A stretch of DNA of 53,827 nucleotides from Bacteroidaceae bacterium (lineage in GTDB: Bacteria; Bacteroidota; Bacteroidia; Bacteroidales; Bacteroidaceae), in assembly GCA_016292045.1 (NCBI GenBank), contig JAEEZX010000067.1:1-53827 (forward strand), in the 5' to 3' direction. Made by a program: the position numbers and the translations under genes. Positions 7,714 through 16,167 of this stretch are shown here, piece by piece (the stretch's first letter is position 1; every line of letters begins with the position of its first letter). The notes below the pieces were generated by a model. It did no database searches. It was given only the letters and a program-made list of their open reading frames with translations, and was not told where the DNA came from.

Positions 7714-8232
7714 ATGATTACAGAGCAGGACGTATATAAGATTGGACAGCTGACGCGCACTCACGGTGTGAAGGGCGAGCTATCATGCTCCTTCACCGAC
7801 GATGTGTGGGACCGTGCCGATGCCGACTACGTCTTCCTGCTTATCGACGGTTGCTTCATACCCTTCTTCTTTGAGGAATGGCGTTTCCGTTCCGATACGG
7901 TGTGCCTGTTCAAGTTTTGCGACATCGACACCATTGAGCAGGCTGAGGAGCTCTGCGGAGCGGAGGTGTGGTTTCCCCATTCACTCACGCCCGACATCCC
8001 TGCCGATGCTGACCTCTCCGACATGCCTCTCAAGCGCCTCACGGGCTACACCGTTGTTGCCGACGGAGAGAGGATAGGGGAAATAGAGAGCGTGGATGCT
8101 TCTACTGCCAACGTGCTCTTTGTGCTCTCCGACGGACGCCTTATTCCGGCTGCCGCACCGTTCATCACCTCAATAGATGCCCACGGACGCATCGTCAATA
8201 TGACGCTTCCCGAAGGGCTTCTCGACCAATGA
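7714..8232 (+). CDS. rimM: Ribosome maturation factor RimM
   Basis: 172 residues with the two RimM beta-barrel parts: VYKIGQLTRTHGVKGELSC at the start and a PRC-barrel in the second half (LTGYTVVADGERIGEIESV, then FITSIDAHGRIVNMTLPEGLLD). It binds S19 and helps 30S head assembly. Typical length. Confidence 0.93.
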   Translation: MITEQDVYKIGQLTRTHGVKGELSCSFTDDVWDRADADYVFLLIDGCFIPFFFEEWRFRSDTVCLFKFCDIDTIEQAEELCGAEVWFPHSLTPDIPADADLSDMPLKRLTGYTVVADGERIGEIESVDASTANVLFVLSDGRLIPAAAPFITSIDAHGRIVNMTLPEGLLDQ

Positions 8233-8241
8233 TATACAATT

Positions 8242-9402
8242 ATGGAAAATAACAACCCAAAGAAAATATGCATTCTAGGCAGCACGGGCAGTATCGGCAC
8301 CCAGGCTCTTGAAGTCATCGCGGCTCATCCCGATCTCTTTGAGGCTTACGTCCTCACTGCTGGTCGTAATGCCGATTTGCTCATCGCTCAGGCCCGGGCC
8401 TTTCAGCCCTCTGCCGTGGTGATTGCCGACAAGACGCAATACGCCAAGGTGAGCGAGGCTCTTGACGACCTCCCCATTCAGGTGTATGCCGGTGAGGATG
8501 CCCTGCAGCAGGTGTGCCAGATGGATCCCGTAGATGTGGTGCTCACGGCGCTGGTGGGTTTTGCGGGTCTGCGCCCCACAATAGCAGCCGTCAAGGCCGG
8601 TAAGACGATAGCCCTTGCCAACAAGGAGACACTTGTGGTGGCCGGGGAACTGGTGACCCGTCTCTGTCTGGAGAACCGTGTGGCGGTGCTTCCTGTGGAT
8701 TCTGAGCATTCTGCCATCTTCCAGAGCCTCATGGGCGAGGACGACAACGCCATCGAGAAGATAATACTCACCGCCTCGGGAGGTCCCTTCCGCACCTTCT
8801 CCCTGGAGCAGATGCAGACGGTGACAGCCGCTCAGGCCCTGCGCCATCCCAATTGGGATATGGGTGCCAAGATAACCATTGATTCGGCAACGATGATGAA
8901 CAAGGGTTTCGAGGTCATCGAGGCCCGCTGGCTCTTCGATGTGCCTGCCGAGAGGATACAGGTGGTGGTGCATCCCCAGAGCATACTGCACAGCGCAGTG
9001 GAGTTTGAGGACGGTGCTGTAGTGGGTCAAATGGGTATGCCCGACATGAAGATACCCATCCAGCTGGCTCTCTCTTATCCCAAGCGCCTCAAGAGCGACT
9101 TTCCCCGTGTGGACTGGTACAAGCTTTCGCAGATGACCTTCGAGGCTCCCGACCTGGAGCGTTTCCCCTGTCTGGCGCAGGCCTACCGTGCCATCCGTAT
9201 GGGTGGCGGAGCGCCCTGTGTGCTCAATGCCGCCAACGAGGTGGTGAATCTCGCTTTCCGTCAGGAGCGCTGCCGCTTCCTGCAGATGGCCGACATAGTG
9301 GCCGAGTGTCTCACGCGCATGCCTGCCGTGAAGGAGCCCTCGCTGGAGGACTACCTCGCACTCGATGCCGAAACACGTAAACTAGCAACATCACTCCTAT
9401 GA
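8242..9402 (+). CDS. dxr: 1-deoxy-D-xylulose-5-phosphate reductoisomerase
   Basis: 386 residues. It converts DXP to MEP with NADPH in the non-mevalonate isoprenoid pathway. NADPH site CILGSTGSIGTQAL (residues 10-23), NKETLV, the metal/substrate motif VDSEHSAIFQ, and GGPFR are all present, as is the MNKGFEVIEA strand. It supplies the undecaprenyl carrier used by the polysaccharide genes elsewhere in the window. It overlaps rseP by four bases. Confidence 0.96.
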   Translation: MENNNPKKICILGSTGSIGTQALEVIAAHPDLFEAYVLTAGRNADLLIAQARAFQPSAVVIADKTQYAKVSEALDDLPIQVYAGEDALQQVCQMDPVDVVLTALVGFAGLRPTIAAVKAGKTIALANKETLVVAGELVTRLCLENRVAVLPVDSEHSAIFQSLMGEDDNAIEKIILTASGGPFRTFSLEQMQTVTAAQALRHPNWDMGAKITIDSATMMNKGFEVIEARWLFDVPAERIQVVVHPQSILHSAVEFEDGAVVGQMGMPDMKIPIQLALSYPKRLKSDFPRVDWYKLSQMTFEAPDLERFPCLAQAYRAIRMGGGAPCVLNAANEVVNLAFRQERCRFLQMADIVAECLTRMPAVKEPSLEDYLALDAETRKLATSLL

Positions 9403-10541
9403 CAGTACTCATAAAAGCTCTTCAACTCATTCTCTCCCTGAGCCTTCTCATCGTGCTCCACGAGGGCGGACATTTCGGCTTCTCTAAGCTATTCGGTGTG
9501 AGGGTGGAGAAATTCTATATGTTCTTTGACTACAGGTTTCGTCTCTTCTCCACGCGCATGAAGTGGTTCACACGCATCTTCCCCCGTTTTAAGGACAACG
9601 AGACGGACTACGGTATCGGCTGGATACCACTTGGCGGCTATGTCAAGATAGCGGGCATGGTGGATGAGTCGATGGATGCCGAGCAGCTCAAGCAGCCTGT
9701 GCGCTCCGACGAGTTCCGTGCCAAGAGCATTCCCCAGCGTTTCTTTATCATGGCGGGCGGCGTGCTGATGAATCTCATTACGGCCTTCGTCATCTATTCC
9801 GCCATCATGTTCTCGTGGGGCGAGGACTATCTCCCTGTGAAGAATATCAAGGACGGTTTCGAATTCAACCAGTACGCTCAGGAGATAGGTTTCCGCAACG
9901 GCGACCTTCCTGTTGAGGTGGACGGCAAGCCCGTTCTGGAGTGGCAGACGAGTGTCCTGCGCGACATATCCACTGCCACCACCGTCACCGTGCGTCGCGA
10001 CGGCAAGGAGGTTATCATCCCAATGCCCGACGACATGAACCTCATCAATATGCTCCAGCAGCAGCCTCCCTTTATGCGTATCGCACTGCCGGAGGGCGAG
10101 CCGCGCATCCTGCCCGAGTCATGGATAGCGCACCGCGACTACACGGCGCTCACCTGCATCCCTGCCGGCATACGCTACGGATGGCACACGCTTACGGGCT
10201 ATGTCTCCGACCTTCGCTACGTCTTCTCCCGCGAAGGGGCACAGAGCGTAGGTTCGTTCATCACCATCGGCAGCATCTTCCCCGACAGGTGGAACTGGTA
10301 CGGCTTCTGGAACATCACCGCCTTCCTCTCCATCATTCTCGCTGTGATGAACATACTGCCCATCCCGGGTCTCGACGGCGGCCATATCGCATTGCTCATC
10401 TACGAGGGTGTCACGGGTCACGAGCCCTCCGAGGCCGTCATGCTCTGGATAGAGCGCATCGGTCTGGGTATCATCATCGCCCTGATGTGTCTGGCTTTCG
10501 GCAACGACATCGTTCGCTTCATATTCCCTCTTTTCTCATGA
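9399..10541 (+). CDS. rseP: RIP zinc metalloprotease RseP, single-PDZ form
   Basis: 380 residues, inner membrane. Site-2 protease: zinc motif HEGGH at residues 21-25 inside the first helix and NILPIPGLDGGH near the C-terminus supply the active site. Bacteroidetes RseP is normally near 450 residues with two PDZ domains; here only about 140 residues separate the second and third membrane segments. They hold one PDZ-like part (GFRNGDLPVEVDGKPV) and no second one. The family cuts membrane anchors of regulators or leftover signal peptides. Sits between dxr and a lipoprotein with overlapping codons. Confidence 0.93.
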   Translation: MTVLIKALQLILSLSLLIVLHEGGHFGFSKLFGVRVEKFYMFFDYRFRLFSTRMKWFTRIFPRFKDNETDYGIGWIPLGGYVKIAGMVDESMDAEQLKQPVRSDEFRAKSIPQRFFIMAGGVLMNLITAFVIYSAIMFSWGEDYLPVKNIKDGFEFNQYAQEIGFRNGDLPVEVDGKPVLEWQTSVLRDISTATTVTVRRDGKEVIIPMPDDMNLINMLQQQPPFMRIALPEGEPRILPESWIAHRDYTALTCIPAGIRYGWHTLTGYVSDLRYVFSREGAQSVGSFITIGSIFPDRWNWYGFWNITAFLSIILAVMNILPIPGLDGGHIALLIYEGVTGHEPSEAVMLWIERIGLGIIIALMCLAFGNDIVRFIFPLFS

Positions 10542-10906
10542 AACAGACAGTTCTCCTCCTTCTTTCTATCCTGTTGCTGTACGGATGTGTCTCCGGTCCA
10601 AGTGAGGCGGAGCAGTATCTGGAGAAATCGCGCAATGCCATGGCGCTGCGTCGCTATGATGTGGCACGCGACACCATATACGCCCTGCGACTGCGCTTCC
10701 CCGAAGCCATCGCTGAGCGCCGTCAGGCCATACTGCTTCTCGACAGCATAGAACTGCAGGCTGCCACCGACTCGCTCGATGCTCTGCGCACCGTGCCTCA
10801 GGGGCTCTCTCCCGATGCTCTGCGCACCCACAACGAGGAGTTCAAGCGTCTCGACATGAAGGTGAAGTTCTTCCAGCGCAAACTAGACGCAGACCTCCAA
10901 AGGTGA
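10538..10906 (+). CDS. Small TPR-like lipoprotein
   Basis: 122 residues from ATG 10538, which overlaps the rseP stop (ATGA). The signal peptide ends in LLYGC, so Cys17 is probably lipidated. The rest is helical with a TPR-like first part (AEQYLEKSRNAMALRRYDVARDTIYALRLRFPEA) and a charged coiled-coil end. It overlaps the next gene at GTGA. Function unknown. Confidence 0.75.
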   Translation: MKQTVLLLLSILLLYGCVSGPSEAEQYLEKSRNAMALRRYDVARDTIYALRLRFPEAIAERRQAILLLDSIELQAATDSLDALRTVPQGLSPDALRTHNEEFKRLDMKVKFFQRKLDADLQR

Positions 10907-12390
10907 TACGCCTTTCCGACTATACCGACGGCAGCGACTGCTCTGCGCTCCTGCGCAAGGAGCATGCTCCCCTGCTCTCTACCATAGGACATGTGGCGGA
11001 CGCTATGGGTGTGGACTGCTACGTCGTGGGCGGCTACGTGCGTGACATATTCCTCGAGCGGCCCTCCAAGGACATCGATGTCGTGGTGGTGGGTAGCGGC
11101 ATCGAGGTGGCAAAGGCCCTCAAGCTGCGTCTCGGACGGGGTGCTGTGCTCTCCGTGTTCAAGAACTTCGGCACGGCGCAGGTGAAATGGCACCACGACG
11201 GTGAGGAGACGGAGGTGGAATTCGTGGGTGCACGTCGCGAGAGCTATTCGCACGACTCGCGCAAACCCATCGTGGAGGACGGCACACTGGAGGACGACAT
11301 CAGCCGCCGCGACTTCACCATCAACGCCATGGCCGTTAGTCTCAATCACACTGCAGACGCTTCCGGCAGCACACGCTACGGACGCCTCGTGGATATGTAT
11401 CAGGGTCTCTACGACCTCGAGGATGGCATCATCGCCACACCGCTCGACCCAGATATCACCTTCTCCGACGACCCCCTGCGTATGATGCGCTGCGTGCGCT
11501 TTGCCACACAGCTCAACTTCCAGATAGAGGAGGAGACCTCCGAGGCCCTCAAACGCATGGCGGAGCGCATTAAGATAATATCGGGCGAGCGCATCATTGA
11601 CGAACTCAACAAGATAATACTCGCTCCCGCGCCCTCCATCGGTTTCGTGCTTCTGGAGCAGTGCGGACTCCTCGACATCATCTTCCCCGAACTGGCTGCC
11701 ATGCGCGGCATAGAGACGCGCAACGGCCGTGCTCACAAGGATAATTTTTACCACACCCTCGAGGTTCTGGATAATATTGCTCGCACCACCTCTTCGCTGT
11801 ATCTCCGTTGGGCTGCGCTTCTCCACGACATCGGCAAACCGCGCAGCAAGCGCTGGGAGCCTACTGTCGGCTGGACGTTCCACAATCACAACAATATAGG
11901 TGCCAAGATGGTGCAGGGCATCTTCCGTCGCATGAAACTACCCATGGACGAGCGTATGCACTATGTAGAGAAACTCGTTGCCCTCCACATGCGTCCCATC
12001 GCCATTGCCGACGAGGAGGTCACTGATCACGCTGTGCGCCGCCTGCTATTTGAGGCCGGTGAGGATATCGACGACCTCATGCTGCTCTGCGAGGCGGATG
12101 TCACGTCCAAGAACCGTGAGAAGAAGGCGCGTTTCCTTGAGAATTTCCAGCTTGTCCGTGAGAAGATACGCGACCTCGAGGCCCGCGACAACTACCGCAC
12201 CTGGCAGAATCCCATCTCAGGTGAGGAGATAATGCAGACTTTCGGTCTTGCCCCTTCGCGTTCTGTCGGTGAACTCAAGCAGGCTGTGAAGGATGCCATC
12301 TGGGAGTCGCAGATTCCCAATGACCACGATGCCGCCTTCCGTTTTATGCTGGAGAAGGCTGCTGAAATGGGTCTCACTCCGGTGAAGTAG
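10903..12390 (+). CDS. cca: CCA tRNA nucleotidyltransferase/poly(A) polymerase family, with HD domain
   Basis: 495 residues from GTG 10903. Class II nucleotidyltransferase head: YVVGGYVRDIFLERPSKDIDVVVV contains the GG and the DxD metal site, then EDDISRRDFTINAMA. RNA-binding middle region, then an HD domain (HTLEVL...ALLHDIGKP...FHNHN). It most likely adds CCA ends to tRNA; poly(A) polymerases share the head, so the exact role is not settled by sequence. The last gene of the tsaB-to-cca operon. Confidence 0.9.
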   Translation: MIRLSDYTDGSDCSALLRKEHAPLLSTIGHVADAMGVDCYVVGGYVRDIFLERPSKDIDVVVVGSGIEVAKALKLRLGRGAVLSVFKNFGTAQVKWHHDGEETEVEFVGARRESYSHDSRKPIVEDGTLEDDISRRDFTINAMAVSLNHTADASGSTRYGRLVDMYQGLYDLEDGIIATPLDPDITFSDDPLRMMRCVRFATQLNFQIEEETSEALKRMAERIKIISGERIIDELNKIILAPAPSIGFVLLEQCGLLDIIFPELAAMRGIETRNGRAHKDNFYHTLEVLDNIARTTSSLYLRWAALLHDIGKPRSKRWEPTVGWTFHNHNNIGAKMVQGIFRRMKLPMDERMHYVEKLVALHMRPIAIADEEVTDHAVRRLLFEAGEDIDDLMLLCEADVTSKNREKKARFLENFQLVREKIRDLEARDNYRTWQNPISGEEIMQTFGLAPSRSVGELKQAVKDAIWESQIPNDHDAAFRFMLEKAAEMGLTPVK

Positions 12391-12440
12391 TTGGATGAAT
12401 CATCTACGAACCTTCGACGGACGAACGACCTTCGTCAATA

Positions 12441-12470
12441 GTCACAACTCGTCTATTTGTCTACGAACGA
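12441..12470. repeat. GTCACAACTCGTCTATTTGTCTAC repeat at a gene 3' end
   Basis: Related to 2930-2961 and, inverted, to 52493-52530. It runs into the stop codon of the PHP gene, so the last codons of that gene come from the repeat. Confidence 0.5.
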
Positions 12471-13195
12471 CTAGTTTGCTTATTTTTATCGATGAAATCG
12501 AGGAAAAAGTCGGGTTTGTCGTTGACGACGAGCTCTTCTGGGAATTTTGTCTCTTCAAGCAACGGGAGGGCATAGCGATAGTCGCCCACGGAGTATGAAA
12601 TGTGGGCATCCGACCCCAGAATGACGGGTACGCGAAGCTCCTTGCACAGACGCAGTATCTCAAGATTGTTGGGGCGCGCCTGCGCCTTGTGGCGTGAGGG
12701 AATGAGCGATGAGGAGTTGATTTCCAGGAGTGTGTGGTATTCCTTGGCAGCACGCACGATGGGTTCGAAGATGAGTTCGGCAGTGCCGTCGCCCGGATGG
12801 GAGATAATCTGCACCCACGGATTGCGGATAACCTCTATCATGCCCTGCGTATTCTCCTCTGCAGAGCCCGATTCGTAGCACAACTGATGGATACCCGCTA
12901 TGCGCAGGTCGAGGTAGTCGCGATAGTAGTGCTCATCTAGGTCGAGGGACCCCTTGGTGTCGAGGATGTTGAGTTCGGCACCCATGAGCAGCTTGACACC
13001 GTACATCTCGCGCGGCACTACGTGCAGGTTGCGGAAATAGATGGGTGTGCAGGTGCCCGGAAGGGAGGGGGCATGCTCCGTGATACCGAGTATATGGATG
13101 CCTTTGGAGGCTGCGGCCTGCGCCATCTCCTGTATGGTGCTATAGGCGTGACCGCTGGCAATGGTGTGGGTATGTGCGTCGATGAGTGTTTTCAT
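12461..13195 (-). CDS. PHP-domain phosphoesterase (YcdX type)
   Basis: 244 residues from ATG 13195; the frame stays open further upstream but that part overlaps the promoter. Metal-binding motifs of the PHP family are visible: DAHTHT at residues 5-10, ITEHAP, IISHPGD and GSDAH. The YcdX/histidinol-phosphatase-like branch hydrolyses phosphate esters with three metal ions. Its substrate cannot be told from sequence. Stands alone between two plus-strand operons. Confidence 0.88.
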   Translation of the reverse strand: MKTLIDAHTHTIASGHAYSTIQEMAQAAASKGIHILGITEHAPSLPGTCTPIYFRNLHVVPREMYGVKLLMGAELNILDTKGSLDLDEHYYRDYLDLRIAGIHQLCYESGSAEENTQGMIEVIRNPWVQIISHPGDGTAELIFEPIVRAAKEYHTLLEINSSSLIPSRHKAQARPNNLEILRLCKELRVPVILGSDAHISYSVGDYRYALPLLEETKFPEELVVNDKPDFFLDFIDKNKQTSRS

Positions 13196-13218
13196 GTGTT
13201 TTCTGTCGAATCTGACTG

Positions 13219-13226
13219 CAAAGGTA
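13219..13226 (-). promoter_or_regulatory. -7 box for the PHP gene
   Basis: CAAAGGTA is TACCTTTG on the minus strand, a perfect TAnnTTTG, about 24 bases before the start codon. Confidence 0.7.
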
Positions 13227-13310
13227 CGATTTTTTTTGCGACCGTGCAAAAAAACGTGTTCATAGTACGATAATTTGCACAAATAAGGGCGTCAAAAAGA
13301 ATAATTTTAC

Positions 13311-13318
13311 TATCTTTG
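13311..13318 (+). promoter_or_regulatory. -7 box for the flavodoxin-hydroxyproline operon
   Basis: TATCTTTG fits TAnnTTTG exactly. It gives a leader of about 70 bases before the flavodoxin ATG at 13392. The region 13230-13390 holds nothing else recognisable. Confidence 0.7.
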
Positions 13319-13391
13319 TGCGCAGAAAAGGCCGGGTTTGCGGCCCGTGACTCTTGGCATACGAAAGTTCAACGAATAAAATAGCAGGAAT

Positions 13392-13979
13392 ATGAAAAGA
13401 ATTGCATTGATGTTGATGGCATTGCTGCTGGGTTTGGGAGTATATCCCAAGGAACCTAAAAAACCGCAGGCGAATGTGGAAGGCCTGAAAGTGCTGGTGG
13501 TCTACTTTTCAGCTTCGGGTGTGACAAGAGGTGTGGCAGAACGGCTGGCTGCTGTGACAGGTGCCAACCTGTATGAAATAAAACCCATGAAGCCCTATAC
13601 GGCGGCCGACCTCGACTGGAGAAACAAGCAGAGCCGTTCGTCCCTTGAGATGACGGACCAGAACAGCCGTCCGGCCATTGCCAAGACGCTCGCTGACCTG
13701 CAGGGCTACGATGTGGTGTACGTCGGTTTCCCCATCTGGTGGAACACACGTCCCGCCATCATCAACACCTTCATGGAGTCGTACGACTTCAAGGGCAAGA
13801 CAGTGATCCCCTTTGCCACCAGCGGCAGCAGCAGCATCATGAAAGCCTGCGAGGACCTCAAGAAGGCCTATCCTCTGGTGAACTGGAAGACGGGCAGACT
13901 CCTCAACAACGCCTCCAAGGAGGAAATGAAGGAATGGGTGGACGAGAGTAAAAAAACGATAAACAATACGGAAGAATGA
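13392..13979 (+). CDS. Flavodoxin family protein with N-terminal hydrophobic leader
   Basis: 195 residues. Residues about 4-17 are hydrophobic (signal-peptide-like, or an anchor), followed by a flavodoxin fold: [19 protein letters not shown] holds the FMN phosphate-binding loop, and [13 protein letters not shown] and PFATSGSSS are the other FMN loops. First gene of the operon that contains proC and the glycyl radical enzyme; flavodoxins are the usual reductants of radical-SAM activases, but the leader suggests it may be exported. It overlaps proC by four bases. Confidence 0.82.
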   Translation: MKRIALMLMALLLGLGVYPKEPKKPQANVEGLKVLVVYFSASGVTRGVAERLAAVTGANLYEIKPMKPYTAADLDWRNKQSRSSLEMTDQNSRPAIAKTLADLQGYDVVYVGFPIWWNTRPAIINTFMESYDFKGKTVIPFATSGSSSIMKACEDLKKAYPLVNWKTGRLLNNASKEEMKEWVDESKKTINNTEE

Positions 13980-14755
13980 AGATAGCAGTTATTGGCGCCG
14001 GGAATATGGGCGGCGCACTCATCCATGGATGGGCAAAGAGCGGGAAACTGGAACAGATAACGGTGGCCGACAAGAACGAGGCCCTGCTGAAGGCTTTCGC
14101 AGAGAAATATCCCTCGCTGCGCACCACGACGGACAACAGGGAGGCCGTGAAGGGTGCCGACATCGTCGTCGTGGTGGTGAAGCCCTGGCTGATGCCGACG
14201 GTGCTGGGCGAGATAAAGGGTGCACTCGACCTGGAGAAGCAAATCGTGGTGAGCGATGCCGCCAACTTCACCACGGAGAAGCTCGCAGAAGCCTTTGGCC
14301 GTAACGGGCAGTTCTGCTATGTGATTCCCAATATTGCGGCCGAATACGGCGCCTCGATGTCTTTCATTGCCAAAGGTGAGAGCGCAACGGAGGAGACGCT
14401 CTCCAAGGTAAAGTCGCTTTACGACCTTGTGGGTGACACACTTGCGGTGACGGAAAATCTCGTGGGTCCCGGTATGATGATGGCTTCGTGCGGCATTGCC
14501 TACGTGATGCGCTACGTGAGGGCTCAGATGCAGGCCGGTTGTGAGATGGGGTTCTATCCCCAGCAGGCAAAGCAGATAGCACTGCAGACGATGCAGGGCG
14601 CTGTGTCGCTGCTCAAGGAGACGGGATGGCACCCTGAGGAGGCCATCGACAAGGTGACGACACCGGGTGGAGTGACCATCAAGGGGCTCAACGAACTGGA
14701 TCACGCCGGATTCACCTCCGCAGTGATACGTTCGCTCAAAGCAGGACTGAAGTGA
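13976..14755 (+). CDS. proC: Pyrroline-5-carboxylate reductase
   Basis: 259 residues. It reduces L-pyrroline-5-carboxylate to L-proline with NAD(P)H. N-terminal Rossmann motif [15 protein letters not shown], and the P5CR signature near the end ([19 protein letters not shown]). In the same operon as the hydroxyproline dehydratase, whose product is exactly its substrate. Confidence 0.95.
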   Translation: MKIAVIGAGNMGGALIHGWAKSGKLEQITVADKNEALLKAFAEKYPSLRTTTDNREAVKGADIVVVVVKPWLMPTVLGEIKGALDLEKQIVVSDAANFTTEKLAEAFGRNGQFCYVIPNIAAEYGASMSFIAKGESATEETLSKVKSLYDLVGDTLAVTENLVGPGMMMASCGIAYVMRYVRAQMQAGCEMGFYPQQAKQIALQTMQGAVSLLKETGWHPEEAIDKVTTPGGVTIKGLNELDHAGFTSAVIRSLKAGLK

Positions 14756-14796
14756 GTTTAAAGTTTAGAGTTTAGAGTTTAAAGTCACATCAGACT
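14756..14796. repeat. AGTTTAA/AGTTTAG heptamer repeat between proC and pepP
   Basis: Four AGTTTAR heptamers in a row, arranged almost as a mirror. It is the only sizeable gap inside the operon and lacks a clear promoter. Confidence 0.6.
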
Positions 14797-16167
14797 ATGA
14801 AATACTTCAGAGAAGAAACATATATCCGTCGCAGGGCCGAACTCAAGAAGAGGGTGGGCAAAGGTTTGCTCGTCTTCATCGGCAATGAGGAGGTGGGTAT
14901 GAACTACCGCGACAACGGTTACGCCTTCCGTCAGGACAGTACGATGCTGTATTACTTCGGTTCTGACTACGCAGGAATGTGTGCCCTGATAGACATCGAC
15001 GGCGACAAGGAGATAATCTTTGCCGACGAACTCACCATCGACGACATCGTGTGGATGGGTGATATGCCCACGAAGAAGGAGATGAGCGCGCAGGTGGGAG
15101 TGAGCGACGTGAGGGCGAGAGCAGAGTTTGAACCCTACGTGACAGCAGCCCTGAAGAAAGGGCAGAAGGTGCACACACTGCCCCCTTACCGCGCAGAGCA
15201 CGAGAAGATACTTTCGCTGTGGGCCCAGGAGCCCTCGGAGGAGTTTATTGTGGCTGTGGCCGAGATGCGCAATCACAAGACACCCGAGGAGGTGGAGCAG
15301 ATAGAAATCGGTGTGGACCGCTCTGTGGATATGCACGTGGCTGCCATGAGAGCGTGCCGGCCGGGAAAGCTGGAATGCGAGGTGGCTGCGGAGATAAGAA
15401 AGACTGCATTCCTTGCAGGCTGCGAGATGTCGTTCCCCATTATCTGCACCGTCAACGGGCAGACGCTGCACAACCATTCGCAGGAGAACCGGATGCGCGA
15501 GGGACAGATGCTGCTGGTGGATGCAGGAGGTGAGAGTCCGATACACTATGCCGGCGACCTCTCGAGCACGATGCCCGTGGGAGCACACTTCACGGAGCGG
15601 CAGCGTACGGTGTTCGACATACTGTACGGAGCACACCGGGCTGCGGTGGATATGCTTGCTCCCGGTGTGAATTTCCGCGAGGTGCATCTCAAGGCAGCGG
15701 AGACGATATGCGAGGGACTCAAGGGTTTGGGACTCGTGAAGGGCAACGCACGCGATGCAGCGGAGAGCGGAGCCTACGCCATGTTCTTCCCCTGCGGCGT
15801 GGGACACATGATGGGGCTGGACGTACACGATATGGAGAATCTGGGAGAGAAGTATGTGGGCTACGGAGGCATGGAGAAATCCAAGCAGTTCGGATTCAAG
15901 AGCCTGCGACTGGGCAGGAAGCTCGAACCGGGTTTTGTGCTCACCATCGAACCGGGTATCTACTTCATCCCGCAGCTGATGGACCTCTGGGAGAGCCAGG
16001 GACTGCACAAGGACTTCCTCTGCTACGGCGAAATGCGCAAATGGCGCGACTTCGGAGGAATACGCAACGAGGAGGACTATCTGATAACGCCCACGGGAGC
16101 ACGCCGTCTGGGAAATAAAGTGAAACCAATGACCGCCGATGAGGTGGAAGCAGCAAAGAACGCATGA
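14797..16167 (+). CDS. pepP: Xaa-Pro aminopeptidase (aminopeptidase P, M24B)
   Basis: 456 residues: an N-terminal AMP_N domain (to about residue 170) and a C-terminal pita-bread domain. The five metal ligands are in order: Asp in LLVDAGGE, Asp in YAGDLSST, His in GVGHMMGLDVHD, Glu in LTIEPGIYF and Glu in IRNEEDYLIT. It removes the N-terminal residue before proline in the cytosol. It overlaps the glycyl radical enzyme gene by four bases, which suggests its role here is to free Pro/Hyp from peptides. Confidence 0.93.
   Translation: MKYFREETYIRRRAELKKRVGKGLLVFIGNEEVGMNYRDNGYAFRQDSTMLYYFGSDYAGMCALIDIDGDKEIIFADELTIDDIVWMGDMPTKKEMSAQVGVSDVRARAEFEPYVTAALKKGQKVHTLPPYRAEHEKILSLWAQEPSEEFIVAVAEMRNHKTPEEVEQIEIGVDRSVDMHVAAMRACRPGKLECEVAAEIRKTAFLAGCEMSFPIICTVNGQTLHNHSQENRMREGQMLLVDAGGESPIHYAGDLSSTMPVGAHFTERQRTVFDILYGAHRAAVDMLAPGVNFREVHLKAAETICEGLKGLGLVKGNARDAAESGAYAMFFPCGVGHMMGLDVHDMENLGEKYVGYGGMEKSKQFGFKSLRLGRKLEPGFVLTIEPGIYFIPQLMDLWESQGLHKDFLCYGEMRKWRDFGGIRNEEDYLITPTGARRLGNKVKPMTADEVEAAKNA

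Noticed and set aside
13196..13282. Longer N-terminus of the PHP protein
   Set aside because: It would cover the promoter at 13219-13226; family members start near MKTLIDAHTHT.
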